Below are positions 35,511-44,059 of a DNA stretch of 64,000 bases, in pieces. The DNA is from Allosaccharopolyspora coralli (lineage in GTDB: Bacteria > Actinomycetota > Actinomycetes > Mycobacteriales > Pseudonocardiaceae), in NCBI RefSeq assembly GCF_009664835.1, contig NZ_CP045929.1, positions 4,030,001 to 4,094,000 of the forward strand. The letters are read 5' to 3'. The position numbers were made by a program, and so were the translations under genes. Each line of letters opens with the position of its first letter. Positions within the stretch are counted from its first letter, which is position 1. The notes under the pieces were generated by a model. The model saw only the letters and a list, made by a program, of their open reading frames with translations. It was not told where the DNA came from and searched no databases.

Positions 35511-35552
35511 CGTGAGTCTTTCTGGTGGCTCTGGCAACCAAAAAGGCTCACG
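35511..35552. repeat. CGTGAGCC palindrome, copy C4, between the LCP genes
   Basis: CGTGAGTCTTTCTGGTGGC and GCAACCAAAAAGGCTCACG form a 42-bp inverted repeat. It begins 10 bp after the first LCP stop and ends 1 bp before the second LCP ATG, so it occupies the place where a ribosome site would be. Confidence 0.7.
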
Positions 35553-35553
35553 C

Positions 35554-36768
35554 ATGCTTGTCCTCGGCCGCACCGCCGTCGCCGTGGCCTCGCTGCTCGC
35601 GTTGGCGGGTACCGCCGCGGGGTGGACGATGCTGGACCGTTTCCAGGACTCGGTGACCAGCTCCGAGGTGTTGCGGGAGATCCCGGACGCGCCGTCGGCC
35701 GACGACGCGGCGACCGACATTCTGCTCGTCGGCAACGACAGTCGCACCGACGCGCAGGGCAACCCGCTGCCGCTGTCGGTACTCAAGGAACTGCGCACCG
35801 AGAGCACCAACGGTCTCAACACGGACACGTTGATCCTCGTACGAGTCCCGCACAACGGTTCCGCTCCGACTGCGGTGTCCGTCCCCCGCGACACGTTGGT
35901 GCAGGTCCCGGACTCGCGACCGGAGAAGGCCAACGCCGTGTACGGCCTCGCGAAGCGAACCGCGGCGGACGGGCTCCGTGCGGACGGAATAACCGATTCG
36001 TCCCGAGTGGAGCGCGAGTCGGCACTCGCCGGGCAGCGCACCCTGGTCCGCAGCGTCCAACAACTCACCGGGGTGCGGATCGACCACTACGCCGAGGTGA
36101 ACCTGCTCGGGTTCTACGAGGTCACCGAGGCCATCGGCGGCGTGGACGTGTGTCTGAACCAGGCCACCAGCGACAAGGACTCCGGGGCCGACTTCGCCGC
36201 GGGCGAGCAGACCATCGCCGGTGGCGACGCGCTCTCGTTCGTGCGGCAGCGCCACGGCCTGCCTAGAGGCGACCTCGACCGGATCGTGCGCCAGCAGGTG
36301 TTCATGGCGGCTCTGGCGAACAAGGTCCTCTCCACCGGCACCTTGACCGACCCGGCGAAACTCGAGGGGTTGATGGCGGCCGCCCGGAAGTCGGTGGTTC
36401 TCGACCAGGAGTGGGACATCGTCGGGTTCGCCCAGCAGATGCAGGGGCTCGCTTCCGGCGGAGTCCACTTCGTCACGTTGCCGGTCGCCGACGTCGGCGC
36501 CAGAGACGACCGAGGGCAGAGCATCGTGACCGTGGATCCGAACGAGGCACGCCGGTTCGTAGACGGCCTTGCCTCCGGCCCGCCCGGCCAGCGCCCGGCG
36601 GGCATCGCTCCGGCCGGTGCGATGCGACTCGACGGCACCGCACACCGCCAGACCCCGACAGAGGACTCCCCGACCCCGCCCGAGCCGGGTACCGCTGCCA
36701 CGGACACCCCGGTTGTTCCCGACCCACCGCCGCGCATCAGCTCCACCGGCATCCCCTGCGTCAACTGA
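35554..36768 (+). CDS. Second LCP family protein (tandem paralogue, no LytR_C)
   Basis: This 404-residue paralogue of the preceding gene has a membrane helix at residues ~5-25, then the LCP domain with almost the same motifs (TDILLVGNDSRTDAQGNPLP, SVPRDTLVQV, LLGFYEVTEAIGGVDVCL, FVRQRHGLPRGDLDRIVRQQ). The LytR_C domain is missing, replaced by a proline/threonine-rich tail that still ends in GIPCVN, like GVPCVF in the first copy. ATG 35554 is used, but it abuts a palindromic repeat and has no normal ribosome site; an upstream start within the open frame (35488) is possible. Likely a tandem duplication with altered specificity. Confidence 0.85.
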   Translation: MLVLGRTAVAVASLLALAGTAAGWTMLDRFQDSVTSSEVLREIPDAPSADDAATDILLVGNDSRTDAQGNPLPLSVLKELRTESTNGLNTDTLILVRVPHNGSAPTAVSVPRDTLVQVPDSRPEKANAVYGLAKRTAADGLRADGITDSSRVERESALAGQRTLVRSVQQLTGVRIDHYAEVNLLGFYEVTEAIGGVDVCLNQATSDKDSGADFAAGEQTIAGGDALSFVRQRHGLPRGDLDRIVRQQVFMAALANKVLSTGTLTDPAKLEGLMAAARKSVVLDQEWDIVGFAQQMQGLASGGVHFVTLPVADVGARDDRGQSIVTVDPNEARRFVDGLASGPPGQRPAGIAPAGAMRLDGTAHRQTPTEDSPTPPEPGTAATDTPVVPDPPPRISSTGIPCVN

Positions 36769-36819
36769 CGGGACCGTGGTGCCCGGCGAGCGCGGCGGCG
36801 GAGTGGATAGGGTCGGAGT

Positions 36820-37542
36820 ATGAGTGTCACGCAGGCCGTGCTGGCGCCGTTGCTGGCGGAAGGCTCACCGAAGCCGCTGATCACGCACTACGACGACGCG
36901 ACCGGTGCCCGCATCGAACTCTCCCGCGCGACCACGGCGAACTGGGCCGCGAAGACCGCGAACTGGCTCGTCGACGAGATCGACCTCGAACCGGGCGCCC
37001 CGGTGGCGGTTCTGCTGCCCGCACACTGGCAGACGGCGGGCGTTCTGCTCGGCGCATGGTGGTGCGGTGCCCATGTGGTCGCCGAGCCGGAAGGAGCCGA
37101 GGTCGCGTTCGTTCCCGCAACCGACCTGTCCTCGGCCGACGGTGCGCACGCGGCGGCGGCCGTCGGTCTCGACGCGATGGGCGCTCCGGTACACGGGTTG
37201 CCCTCCGGGATCGCGGATTACGTCTCCGACATCCGGATCCACGGGGACGAGTTCGCCCCGACGACGCCGATTCCGGGCTCCACGAAGGCCCTGCTGGGAT
37301 CCGATGTGGACGAACTGCTCGGCCTGGCCAGGACCCGCGCGACGGAGCTCGGTTTCGACGGCTCGACGCGCGTTCTGTCCACCCTGGACTGGACACTGGA
37401 GTCCGGTGTGCTCGACGGCTTCCTCGCCGTGCTGCTCGCCCAGGGGTCGTTGGTGCAGTGCTCGAACGCCGACGCGGCCAAGCTCCCCGGCAGGCGGGAA
37501 ACGGAGCGCACCACCACCGATCTCGGCGACCACGAGCGGTGA
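36820..37542 (+). CDS. TIGR03089 family protein
   Basis: This 240-residue protein matches TIGR03089, an actinobacterial family located downstream of an LCP gene (Rv3268 in M. tuberculosis). The N-terminal part (ITHYDDATGARIELSRATTA, NWLVDEIDLEPGAPVAVLLP) resembles the start of an AMP-binding acyl-CoA synthetase, but the catalytic remainder is absent. It may therefore be a shortened, non-catalytic relative. ATG 36820 is the start. Function unknown; context links it to the cell envelope. Confidence 0.85.
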   Translation: MSVTQAVLAPLLAEGSPKPLITHYDDATGARIELSRATTANWAAKTANWLVDEIDLEPGAPVAVLLPAHWQTAGVLLGAWWCGAHVVAEPEGAEVAFVPATDLSSADGAHAAAAVGLDAMGAPVHGLPSGIADYVSDIRIHGDEFAPTTPIPGSTKALLGSDVDELLGLARTRATELGFDGSTRVLSTLDWTLESGVLDGFLAVLLAQGSLVQCSNADAAKLPGRRETERTTTDLGDHER

Positions 37543-37587
37543 CACACGCCCTACGACTCCCGGTTACCGGCGAGTAGTATCTGGGCC

Positions 37588-38379
37588 GTGTCCGAGCATC
37601 AGAGCCTGTTCCGCCCCGAGGGTGAGCGTTTCGTGTCCACCAGGGCCGCCGGGAGCCCGTGGGGCGAGCTGACCGGCGGCGGCCCCGTGGCGGGCCTGCT
37701 CAGCCGCGCCGTGGAGCAGCACCTCGGCGGCGCCGACTCACCCTTCCACGTCGCCCGCTTGACCTTCGACCTGATGCGCCCGGTGCCGCATGTTCCGTTG
37801 GAAGTCTCCAGCCGCACGATCCGCGACGGCAAACGTCTCCAGGTGATCGAGACCGCGCTGTTCTCCGAGGGCGTCGAAATGGCTCGGGTGACCGCACAAG
37901 CGTTGCGCCGCACCGATCTCGGCGAGCCCGTTCGCCGTACCCGGCCGGACTACCCGCTACCGGCGACGCTGGAGCCGGGACAGCTGCTGCCCGCGGCGGC
38001 GGGCTCGCTGCGGTGGGGCGTGCAGGACGTGACCGAGGTGCGCTGGGTCTCCGACCAGTTCGGCGGCAGCCCGAGCCGGGTGTGGTTGCGGATGCCCCTG
38101 CCGCTCGTGCCGGGCGAGCGGATGTCCCCGCTGGTCCACACCGCCGTGCTGGCCGACTGCGTCAACGGTGCCGCACCGTTGCGCAAACCGTACGGGCCGT
38201 TCATCAACAGCGACATCACACTGTCCCTGCACCGGGAACTCACCGGCGACTGGCTCGGCATGGAGGTTCAGCGCGACGTGCAGGCGACCGGGGTCGGTGT
38301 CGTCCACGCGGTGCTCTCCGACGTTCAGGGCGCGATCGGGCACGTCACCGAATCGGTGCTGGCCAACCAGCTCGGCTGA
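37588..38379 (+). CDS. Thioesterase family protein (TesB-like double hot-dog)
   Basis: This 263-residue protein has the two-hot-dog layout of acyl-CoA thioesterases: an N-terminal domain with GGGPVAGLLSRAVEQ and RLTFDLMRPVPHVPLEVSSR, and a C-terminal domain with VHTAVLADCVNGAAPLRKPY and INSDITLSLHRELTGDW. It would hydrolyse acyl-CoA; chain length unknown. The GTG start is at 37588. Its TGA stop touches the left end of a nested family B element (38380-38705). Confidence 0.82.
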   Translation: MSEHQSLFRPEGERFVSTRAAGSPWGELTGGGPVAGLLSRAVEQHLGGADSPFHVARLTFDLMRPVPHVPLEVSSRTIRDGKRLQVIETALFSEGVEMARVTAQALRRTDLGEPVRRTRPDYPLPATLEPGQLLPAAAGSLRWGVQDVTEVRWVSDQFGGSPSRVWLRMPLPLVPGERMSPLVHTAVLADCVNGAAPLRKPYGPFINSDITLSLHRELTGDWLGMEVQRDVQATGVGVVHAVLSDVQGAIGHVTESVLANQLG

Positions 38380-38705
38380 TCAGAGGGCACTGTGGAACTC
38401 GGGGAGTGGTCCGGTACCGCCGCGCCCCGGCGGGTCAGTGAGAGAAGGCGTTTTGGAACTTGGGTGGGTGGTCCCGTACCGCCGCCCCAGTTCGCGCCTC
38501 GCGGCGTTGGAGTCCTCTTGATTACCACGCCGTACGCGGCGAGAACGCCTGCCTTGCGAGACACGAACTCCGAACGCCGGAGCTCCTCACCCTGTCGAGG
38601 CTGAGCACGTATGAGGCGTGCCCTACGGGCACAAAAGCGAGTTCCCAAATGCGCTTTGCGGCGTGCTCTACGGGCACAAACGCCAGTTCCCCGAATGCAC
38701 CTCAG
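38380..38705. repeat. Element family B, copy B3 (nested composite)
   Basis: This non-coding 326-bp block fills the gap between the convergent thioesterase and purE genes. It contains two L-type ends (GGGCACTGTGGAACTCGG at 38384 and GGCGTTTTGGAACTTGG at 38447) and two R-type ends with the GTGCCC / GTGCTC hairpins (near 38620-38660 and 38663-38700), arranged one inside the other. The terminal CTCAG (38701-38705) contains the purE stop codon. One element appears to have inserted within another. Confidence 0.8.
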
Positions 38706-39229
38706 TCCTGAGCCCGCTCCTGCAGCGCGGCGTGCTTGTCCAGCACCAGGTTCTCGAGCTCGTCCTGGAACCGGGCCATCCGCTCGCGCAGCCGTGCGCC
38801 CCGCTCGCCGGAGTCCGTCGCGAGTGTGCGGACCGCCAGCAGGCCCGCGTTGCGCGCGCCCCCGACCGACACGGTCGAGACGGGAACGCCGCCCGGCATC
38901 TGGACGATGGACAACAACGAGTCCAGACCGTCGAAGTACTTCAACGGCACCGGAACGCCGATCACCGGCAGCACCGTGGCCGAGGCGACCATGCCCGGCA
39001 GGTGCGCGGCACCGCCCGCGCCCGCGACGAGCACGCGGAGCCCGCGGTCGGCGGCTTCACGGGCGTAGTCGAGCATCCGCTGCGGTGTGCGGTGCGCGGA
39101 GTACACCCCGACCTCGTACGGCACTTCGAACTCGTCGAGCGCCGTCGCGGCATCCTGCATCACCGGCCAGTCGGAGTCGCTGCCCATGATCAGGCCGACC
39201 AACGGCTGTTCCTGTGCCACCTCGTGCAC
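38702..39229 (-). CDS. purE: N5-carboxyaminoimidazole ribonucleotide mutase
   Basis: Class I PurE rearranges N5-CAIR to CAIR in purine synthesis. The 175-residue protein has [20 protein letters not shown] (phosphate loop), [10 protein letters not shown] with the catalytic histidine, [16 protein letters not shown] and [19 protein letters not shown]. It starts at GTG 39229 with GGAGAGAG upstream. That ribosome site touches the end of a family A element, and purK, its normal operon partner, is now 147 bp away instead of adjacent. The C-terminal stop lies in the end of a family B element. Confidence 0.95.
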   Translation of the reverse strand: MHEVAQEQPLVGLIMGSDSDWPVMQDAATALDEFEVPYEVGVYSAHRTPQRMLDYAREAADRGLRVLVAGAGGAAHLPGMVASATVLPVIGVPVPLKYFDGLDSLLSIVQMPGGVPVSTVSVGGARNAGLLAVRTLATDSGERGARLRERMARFQDELENLVLDKHAALQERAQD

Positions 39230-39236
39230 CTCTCTC

Positions 39237-39380
39237 CTCAGTGCCTGTCTTCGCCCTTGTCCTGATGCCCGTCACGGCATGGTTTCGCGCGCTCAGCCCA
39301 AGCACGGCGATGAACTCCGGTGTTCCAGGTTGTCACTCGCAAAGCCTGGGTCGCCGCTGCGTACGTGCGGGGCTTCTCAG
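39237..39380. repeat. Element family A, copy A2, between purK and purE
   Basis: This 144-bp copy is flanked by CTCAG at both ends (39237-39241, 39376-39380). On the minus strand it matches the right two-thirds of the complete copy at 48092-48309. It includes GTGTTCCAGGTTGTCACTCG, the ATGCCCGTCACGGCAT hairpin (39265-39280) and the GTGCCTGTCTTCGCCCTTG end. The right CTCAG contains the purK stop codon. Confidence 0.82.
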
Positions 39381-40567
39381 TGGACCGGGTGGCCGTCGGA
39401 CCACACGCCGTGCGACAGGAAGTGCCCGGCCAGCGCTGCTTCCCGGCGCACCGAGGTCATCTGCTCGCCGAGCACCGTCACGTGGCCGACCTTGCGTCCG
39501 GGCCGCTCCGCCTTGCCGTACAGGTGAATCTTGGCGTGGGGGAACCGGGCGAACAAGTGGTGGACCCGCTCGTCGAGCTTCATCGCGGGACGCTGCTCGG
39601 CGCCGAGCACGTTGGCCATCGCGACGGCGGGCGCGGCGAGATCCGTGGTGCCGAGCGGGTAGTCGAGAACCGCTCGCAGGTGCTGCTCGAATTGGGAGGT
39701 TCGTGCACCCTCGATGGTCCAGTGGCCCGAGTTGTGCGGCCGCATCGCGAGTTCGTTGACGACGAGCCCGGCCTCTGTCTCGAACAACTCCACCGCGAGG
39801 ACGCCGACGACACCCAGCTGGTCCGCAACGGACAGTGCGATGTCCTGGGCCTGCTGCCGGAGTTCGTCGGAGGCCTCCGGTGCGGGGGCGAGGACCTCGA
39901 CGCAGATTCCGTCCCGTTGCACGGTTTCCACCAGCGGCCACACGGCTCCCTGCCCGAACGGCGAGCGCGCGACGAGGACGGCGAGTTCCCGCTTCAGCGC
40001 GACGCGTTGTTCGGCGAGCAGGGCGGCGCCGGAGTCGAGGAGCTCGGTGACCTGCGCCCGCGCCTCCGACTCGGTCGCCAGCGTCCACACGCCACGGCCG
40101 TCGTAGCCGCCGCGCGCGGTCTTGAGCACGAACGGCCACCCGTGCCGGCTACCGAACTCGATCGCGTCGTCGGCGGTGGTGACCTCGGTGAACGGCGGCA
40201 CCGGCAGACCGAGCTCGGCGAGCCGCCGGCGCATGACGAGCTTGTCCTGCGCGTGCAGCAGCGCGTCCGGTCCCGGGTGCACCGCGACCCCGGACGCGAC
40301 GAGCTCGCGGAGATGCTCACCGGGGACGTGCTCGTGGTCGAACGTCACCGCGTCGCAGCCTACGGCGAACGACTTCAGCGCGTCGACGTCGGTGTGGTGA
40401 CCGATCTCGATCCGGGGCGAGACGAGGGCGGCAGGGTCGGTCTCCGAGGTCGCCAGCACCTTGAGCGTCTGCCCGAGCGGGATCGCCGCCTGGTGCGTCA
40501 TGCGCGCCAGCTGGCCTCCGCCGATCATGCCGACCACAGGCGTTGCAGTGTTGCTGTCCACGAACAC
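39377..40567 (-). CDS. purK: N5-carboxyaminoimidazole ribonucleotide synthase
   Basis: PurK uses ATP and bicarbonate to make N5-CAIR, the substrate of PurE. The 396-residue ATP-grasp protein has VVGMIGGGQLARMTHQAAIP at the N-terminus, FDHEHVPGEHL, the ATP-grasp segment WPFVLKTARGGYDGRGVW, VVGVLAVELFETEAGLVVNE and NELAMRPHNSGHWTIEG, with the C-terminal HLYGKAERPGRKVGHVTV. Its stop codon is part of the CTCAG where a family A element inserted, separating it from purE. Confidence 0.95.
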   Translation of the reverse strand: MFVDSNTATPVVGMIGGGQLARMTHQAAIPLGQTLKVLATSETDPAALVSPRIEIGHHTDVDALKSFAVGCDAVTFDHEHVPGEHLRELVASGVAVHPGPDALLHAQDKLVMRRRLAELGLPVPPFTEVTTADDAIEFGSRHGWPFVLKTARGGYDGRGVWTLATESEARAQVTELLDSGAALLAEQRVALKRELAVLVARSPFGQGAVWPLVETVQRDGICVEVLAPAPEASDELRQQAQDIALSVADQLGVVGVLAVELFETEAGLVVNELAMRPHNSGHWTIEGARTSQFEQHLRAVLDYPLGTTDLAAPAVAMANVLGAEQRPAMKLDERVHHLFARFPHAKIHLYGKAERPGRKVGHVTVLGEQMTSVRREAALAGHFLSHGVWSDGHPVH

Positions 40568-40617
40568 GAGAGCCTAGCCGCCCACCCCGCATTCCTGCTG
40601 AGGTGGTGTCCCCGAGG

Positions 40618-41433
40618 TCACAAGCAGTCGAGTAGCTGCCACGCGCGCTGGTGGGTGGCGGGGAGCGCGACGTCGCTGACCCGGACGCACGCGGTTCTCA
40701 GCGACGGATCGTTCGCGAGCCTAGTGGGCACGTCCGTCTCGAATCGGGCGCGGCGAGCGTGCAGCCGGTCGCCCCTGGCTGCCAAGACGGTGGCCGTCGA
40801 GGGGCGCAGCAGCGACAGGGTCTGGCCGGAGTCGAACACACGCTGCAGTGCGGCGGCGGTGAGGATCATCGCCTGCGCCCTGTTCCATCCGGAACCGTCC
40901 TCCGGGACCTCGATCGTCACCGTGAGCAGCGCGTAGCCCGCGCGGGGCTCGCGTCGAGCCGACGCCGCCTCCCGGTACACCTCGTGCAGCCGGGTCCGGA
41001 GATAGTTGACCGTGGTGAGTCCGGTGAGCGCGTCCGTCGATTCGCGGGCGATCGCCTTCCCCGCGGACCCGTCCGCCCACCCGCTGGCCGTGACACGGAT
41101 CATCCACGCCGGTACGGCATCGGGGTCGGCCACGACGAGCCCGGTGTCCTCGGCGTCCGCGCACGCGGCGTGCATCGCGGCCAGGTCCTGCAGCGTGCCG
41201 TCGAGACCCACCCCGGCACCGGCCCGCTCACCACCGAGTTCGCCGAGGCGCTGGCGTAGATCCCCGGCACCGACGGCGGCCTCGCAGACGCGGTCGACCG
41301 CCGGAGAAGCCCAGTCACCGGGGAACGGCCACCCGGCGGCGAAACTGGTGGTCCGCCACCGCGCCCGCAGCGTGTGCACACCCGCATAGGTGAACCGCGC
41401 TTCACATCCGCTCGGCTGCTCCCGCATACTCAT
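40618..41433 (-). CDS. Degenerate GGDEF-like protein
   Basis: This 271-residue protein has a C-terminal half beginning DALTGLTTVNYLRTRLHEVY, the usual entry of a GGDEF (diguanylate cyclase) domain. The GG(D/E)EF active-site loop itself is not recognisable, so cyclase activity is unlikely. The N-terminal half (residues 1-120) is unfamiliar and contains two cysteines. Start ATG 41433 or 41427; AGGGG lies just upstream. It diverges from the large sigma factor gene 115 bp away, and a regulatory link is possible. Family assignment is moderate. Confidence 0.65.
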   Translation of the reverse strand: MSMREQPSGCEARFTYAGVHTLRARWRTTSFAAGWPFPGDWASPAVDRVCEAAVGAGDLRQRLGELGGERAGAGVGLDGTLQDLAAMHAACADAEDTGLVVADPDAVPAWMIRVTASGWADGSAGKAIARESTDALTGLTTVNYLRTRLHEVYREAASARREPRAGYALLTVTIEVPEDGSGWNRAQAMILTAAALQRVFDSGQTLSLLRPSTATVLAARGDRLHARRARFETDVPTRLANDPSLRTACVRVSDVALPATHQRAWQLLDCL

Positions 41434-41548
41434 CACCCCTCTCGTCTGCACTGGGGGGACGTACGACTTCGCGAGCAGTGACGGTGTGCCCCGGCCACCG
41501 TCGCGGCGAGCGGTGGACGACAACGACGACGTCCGAGAGGAAACAACT

Positions 41549-43942
41549 GTGGTTGCGGATCCGTCCGAATCCCAGGGGTCCGGCGACAACGAACTCCTGG
41601 ACGCGGTGCGGCACGGTTCCACCGACGCCTACGCCGAGCTCTACGACCGGCACGTCGGTGCGGCCTACTCCATGGCGCGGCAAGTCGCCAAGTCCGCGGC
41701 CGAGGCGGACGACCTCGTCTCGGAGACGTTCGCGAAGGTCCTCGACGCGCTTCGCTCCGGAGGCGGGCCGACCTCGGCGTTCCGCGCCTACCTGCTGACC
41801 TCGCTGCGCCACACCGCCTACGACCGCACGCGCAGGGACAAGAAGCTGCAACTGTCGGAGGACGTCACCGCGGTCCCCGGCGCGGACGGAGGCGAGTCGT
41901 TCGACGACCCGGCCGTGACGGGACTGGAACGGTCGCTGGCCGCGCGGGCGTTCGCGCGGCTGCCGGAACGGTGGCAGGCGGTGCTGTGGCACGTCGAGAT
42001 CGAGGGCCAGAAGCCCTCCGACGTGGCGCCGCTGCTGGGGCTGACACCGAACGGCGTCTCGGCCCTCGCATACCGGGCGCGCGAAGGGCTGCGGCAGGCC
42101 TACCTGCAGGTTCACCTCGGGCAACTCGCCGACGCCGGCCCGGGGGTCGAACACTGCCGGGCCACCGTCGAGCGGCTCGGGTCCTGGACGCGCGGGGGCC
42201 TGGCCAAGCGGGAGACCGCCCAGGTCGAGGCGCATCTGGACGGCTGCGAACGCTGCCGCACGCTGGCCGCCGAGCTGGCGGACGTCAACGGTGGGCTGCG
42301 TTCGGTCGTCGCGCCGCTGGTACTGGGAGCGGGCGCCGCCGGATACTTGGCCGCCACCCAGGGCTCCACGACGGCTGCAGGGGTCACGGCGGGTGGTGCG
42401 AGCGCGACGGGCGCCGCGACGGAGTTCGGGAACGCTACGGCTCGGCAGATGGTGACGTCAGCGGTGTCGGGAGTGGCTCTCGTCGCGGCCGTCGTGCTCG
42501 GCGTGAGCGCGGGCGAGCAGCCGCAGCCGTCGGCCCAACCCCGGCCGGAACCGGTGCAGCCAGCCCCCGCACCGGCCCCGCAGCTCCCACCAGCGCAACA
42601 GCCCCCGGCGGCACCTGAGCTTCCTGAGCAAGACGCGCCCGCGCCCCCACCGCAGGCACCGGCGCCACCGACTCAGCAGCAACCTCCGGTTCCGAACCCG
42701 CCTGCCCCGCCGCCTGCCTCGGCGCCGGACGCGGTGCCGGCCCCCGAACCCGCGTCGCTGAGCGTGTCCGGCCCCTCGGGGGCGGTCCAGCTCGTCGCGG
42801 GCGAGTCAGCGAAGCCGATGCCGGTCCGCGTGACGAACACCGGCGGCAGCGAGTCCGAGCCGGTGACCACGACGCTGACTCTGCCGCCGGGGATCACGGC
42901 CTCGATGCCGCAGGTCCGGGCGGCCTCCGCTCCGTCGATCGACTGCGACGGGGGTGAGGGAACGATCACGTGCACGACCGACGGGGGACTCGCGCCGGGC
43001 AGCTCCACGGAGTTCGGTTTCGTCGTCCGCGCCGACCGCGACGCCGAGGACGGCGAGGTCACCGGAACCGTTTCCGCCGGTCCGGACAGCGAGCTGAGCC
43101 TCACCGCGATCCCGGTCGCCGTGACGCCGCGGCCGACGGACGAGGTGGATGTGCGGGCGAGCGAGGCGTGGAGCCGCGGCCCGTTCAGCCGCGTCCGCGT
43201 CGAGATGACCAACACCGGCACCACCTCCGCGCCGGCCGAGATGGTCGCCAAGGTGCCGGACGGCCTGCGGGTCGTGGGCAGTTACGGCTGCCGAACCGCT
43301 CCGGGAGAGGTCCGCTGCAGGACGGGGCAACTCCCGCCGGGCAAGGAATTCGAACGCGACTTCATGGTGACGACGCTTCCCGGCGCAGACGCGGACCGGC
43401 GCGAAGTGCGGCCCGCCGCCGCCAGCTCGCCACCCGACCGCACGTTCACCATCCCGGTGACGGCAGCGCTGGGAACGGCGAGCGACGCCTCAGCGGTCGA
43501 CGTGCGGCTGGTGGGTCCGTGGCTCCCGCCGGACGAGCGGCCGACACCTCCGGCGCCGCCGAGCGACCCGACGACCACCACGGACCCGACGACCACCACG
43601 GATCCGACCACGACCTCCGACCCGACCACGACCTCGGATCCGCCGACGACGACCCGGCCCGATCCGACGACCACCACGGAGCCGACCTCGCCCGACCCGA
43701 CGACGTCGAACCCCACGACAACGCCTCCCCCGACATCCTCGGATCCCCCGACGACCTCACCGGAACCGACATCCTCGGACCCGCCGGACCCCACGACGAC
43801 CGGGCCGACGGACGTTCCGACTCCGAGCGAGACCGGAGGCCCCACCACCGGCACGAGCGGCGTCGGCCCGCCGAGTTCCGGGCCGACCGAGGGAAGCGCA
43901 ACGGGTAACGGAGAGCGGAAGCATCCCGCACTCGGCCGGTGA
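41549..43942 (+). CDS. ECF sigma factor fused to zinc finger, membrane helix and extracellular domains
   Basis: This 797-residue protein begins with a full ECF sigma factor. Region 2 is AYAELYDRHVGAAYSMARQV with AEADDLVSETFAKVLDAL; region 4 is LPERWQAVLWHVEIEG with LGLTPNGVSALAYRAREGLR. It is followed by an anti-sigma-like zinc finger (HLDGCERCRTLAAEL), a hydrophobic helix (~310-325), a proline-rich stretch, two DUF11/CARDB-like beta domains and a long Thr/Pro/Asp tail. Fused sigma/anti-sigma proteins of this type suggest a membrane-held sigma factor released by a signal. GTG 41549 has GAGAGGA upstream; GTG 41513 is an alternative. Target promoters unknown. Confidence 0.85.
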   Translation: MVADPSESQGSGDNELLDAVRHGSTDAYAELYDRHVGAAYSMARQVAKSAAEADDLVSETFAKVLDALRSGGGPTSAFRAYLLTSLRHTAYDRTRRDKKLQLSEDVTAVPGADGGESFDDPAVTGLERSLAARAFARLPERWQAVLWHVEIEGQKPSDVAPLLGLTPNGVSALAYRAREGLRQAYLQVHLGQLADAGPGVEHCRATVERLGSWTRGGLAKRETAQVEAHLDGCERCRTLAAELADVNGGLRSVVAPLVLGAGAAGYLAATQGSTTAAGVTAGGASATGAATEFGNATARQMVTSAVSGVALVAAVVLGVSAGEQPQPSAQPRPEPVQPAPAPAPQLPPAQQPPAAPELPEQDAPAPPPQAPAPPTQQQPPVPNPPAPPPASAPDAVPAPEPASLSVSGPSGAVQLVAGESAKPMPVRVTNTGGSESEPVTTTLTLPPGITASMPQVRAASAPSIDCDGGEGTITCTTDGGLAPGSSTEFGFVVRADRDAEDGEVTGTVSAGPDSELSLTAIPVAVTPRPTDEVDVRASEAWSRGPFSRVRVEMTNTGTTSAPAEMVAKVPDGLRVVGSYGCRTAPGEVRCRTGQLPPGKEFERDFMVTTLPGADADRREVRPAAASSPPDRTFTIPVTAALGTASDASAVDVRLVGPWLPPDERPTPPAPPSDPTTTTDPTTTTDPTTTSDPTTTSDPPTTTRPDPTTTTEPTSPDPTTSNPTTTPPPTSSDPPTTSPEPTSSDPPDPTTTGPTDVPTPSETGGPTTGTSGVGPPSSGPTEGSATGNGERKHPALGR

Positions 43943-44059
43943 CGCCCGCCCCGAGCGCTCGGGCTGGGACGGATGTCGACGTGCGCCCGTGTCGCTGTCA
44001 CTGAAGTGGCGGTTCGACTGCCCTCGCACGGATCAGAGACGGAACGCAGCTCAGAGCCT

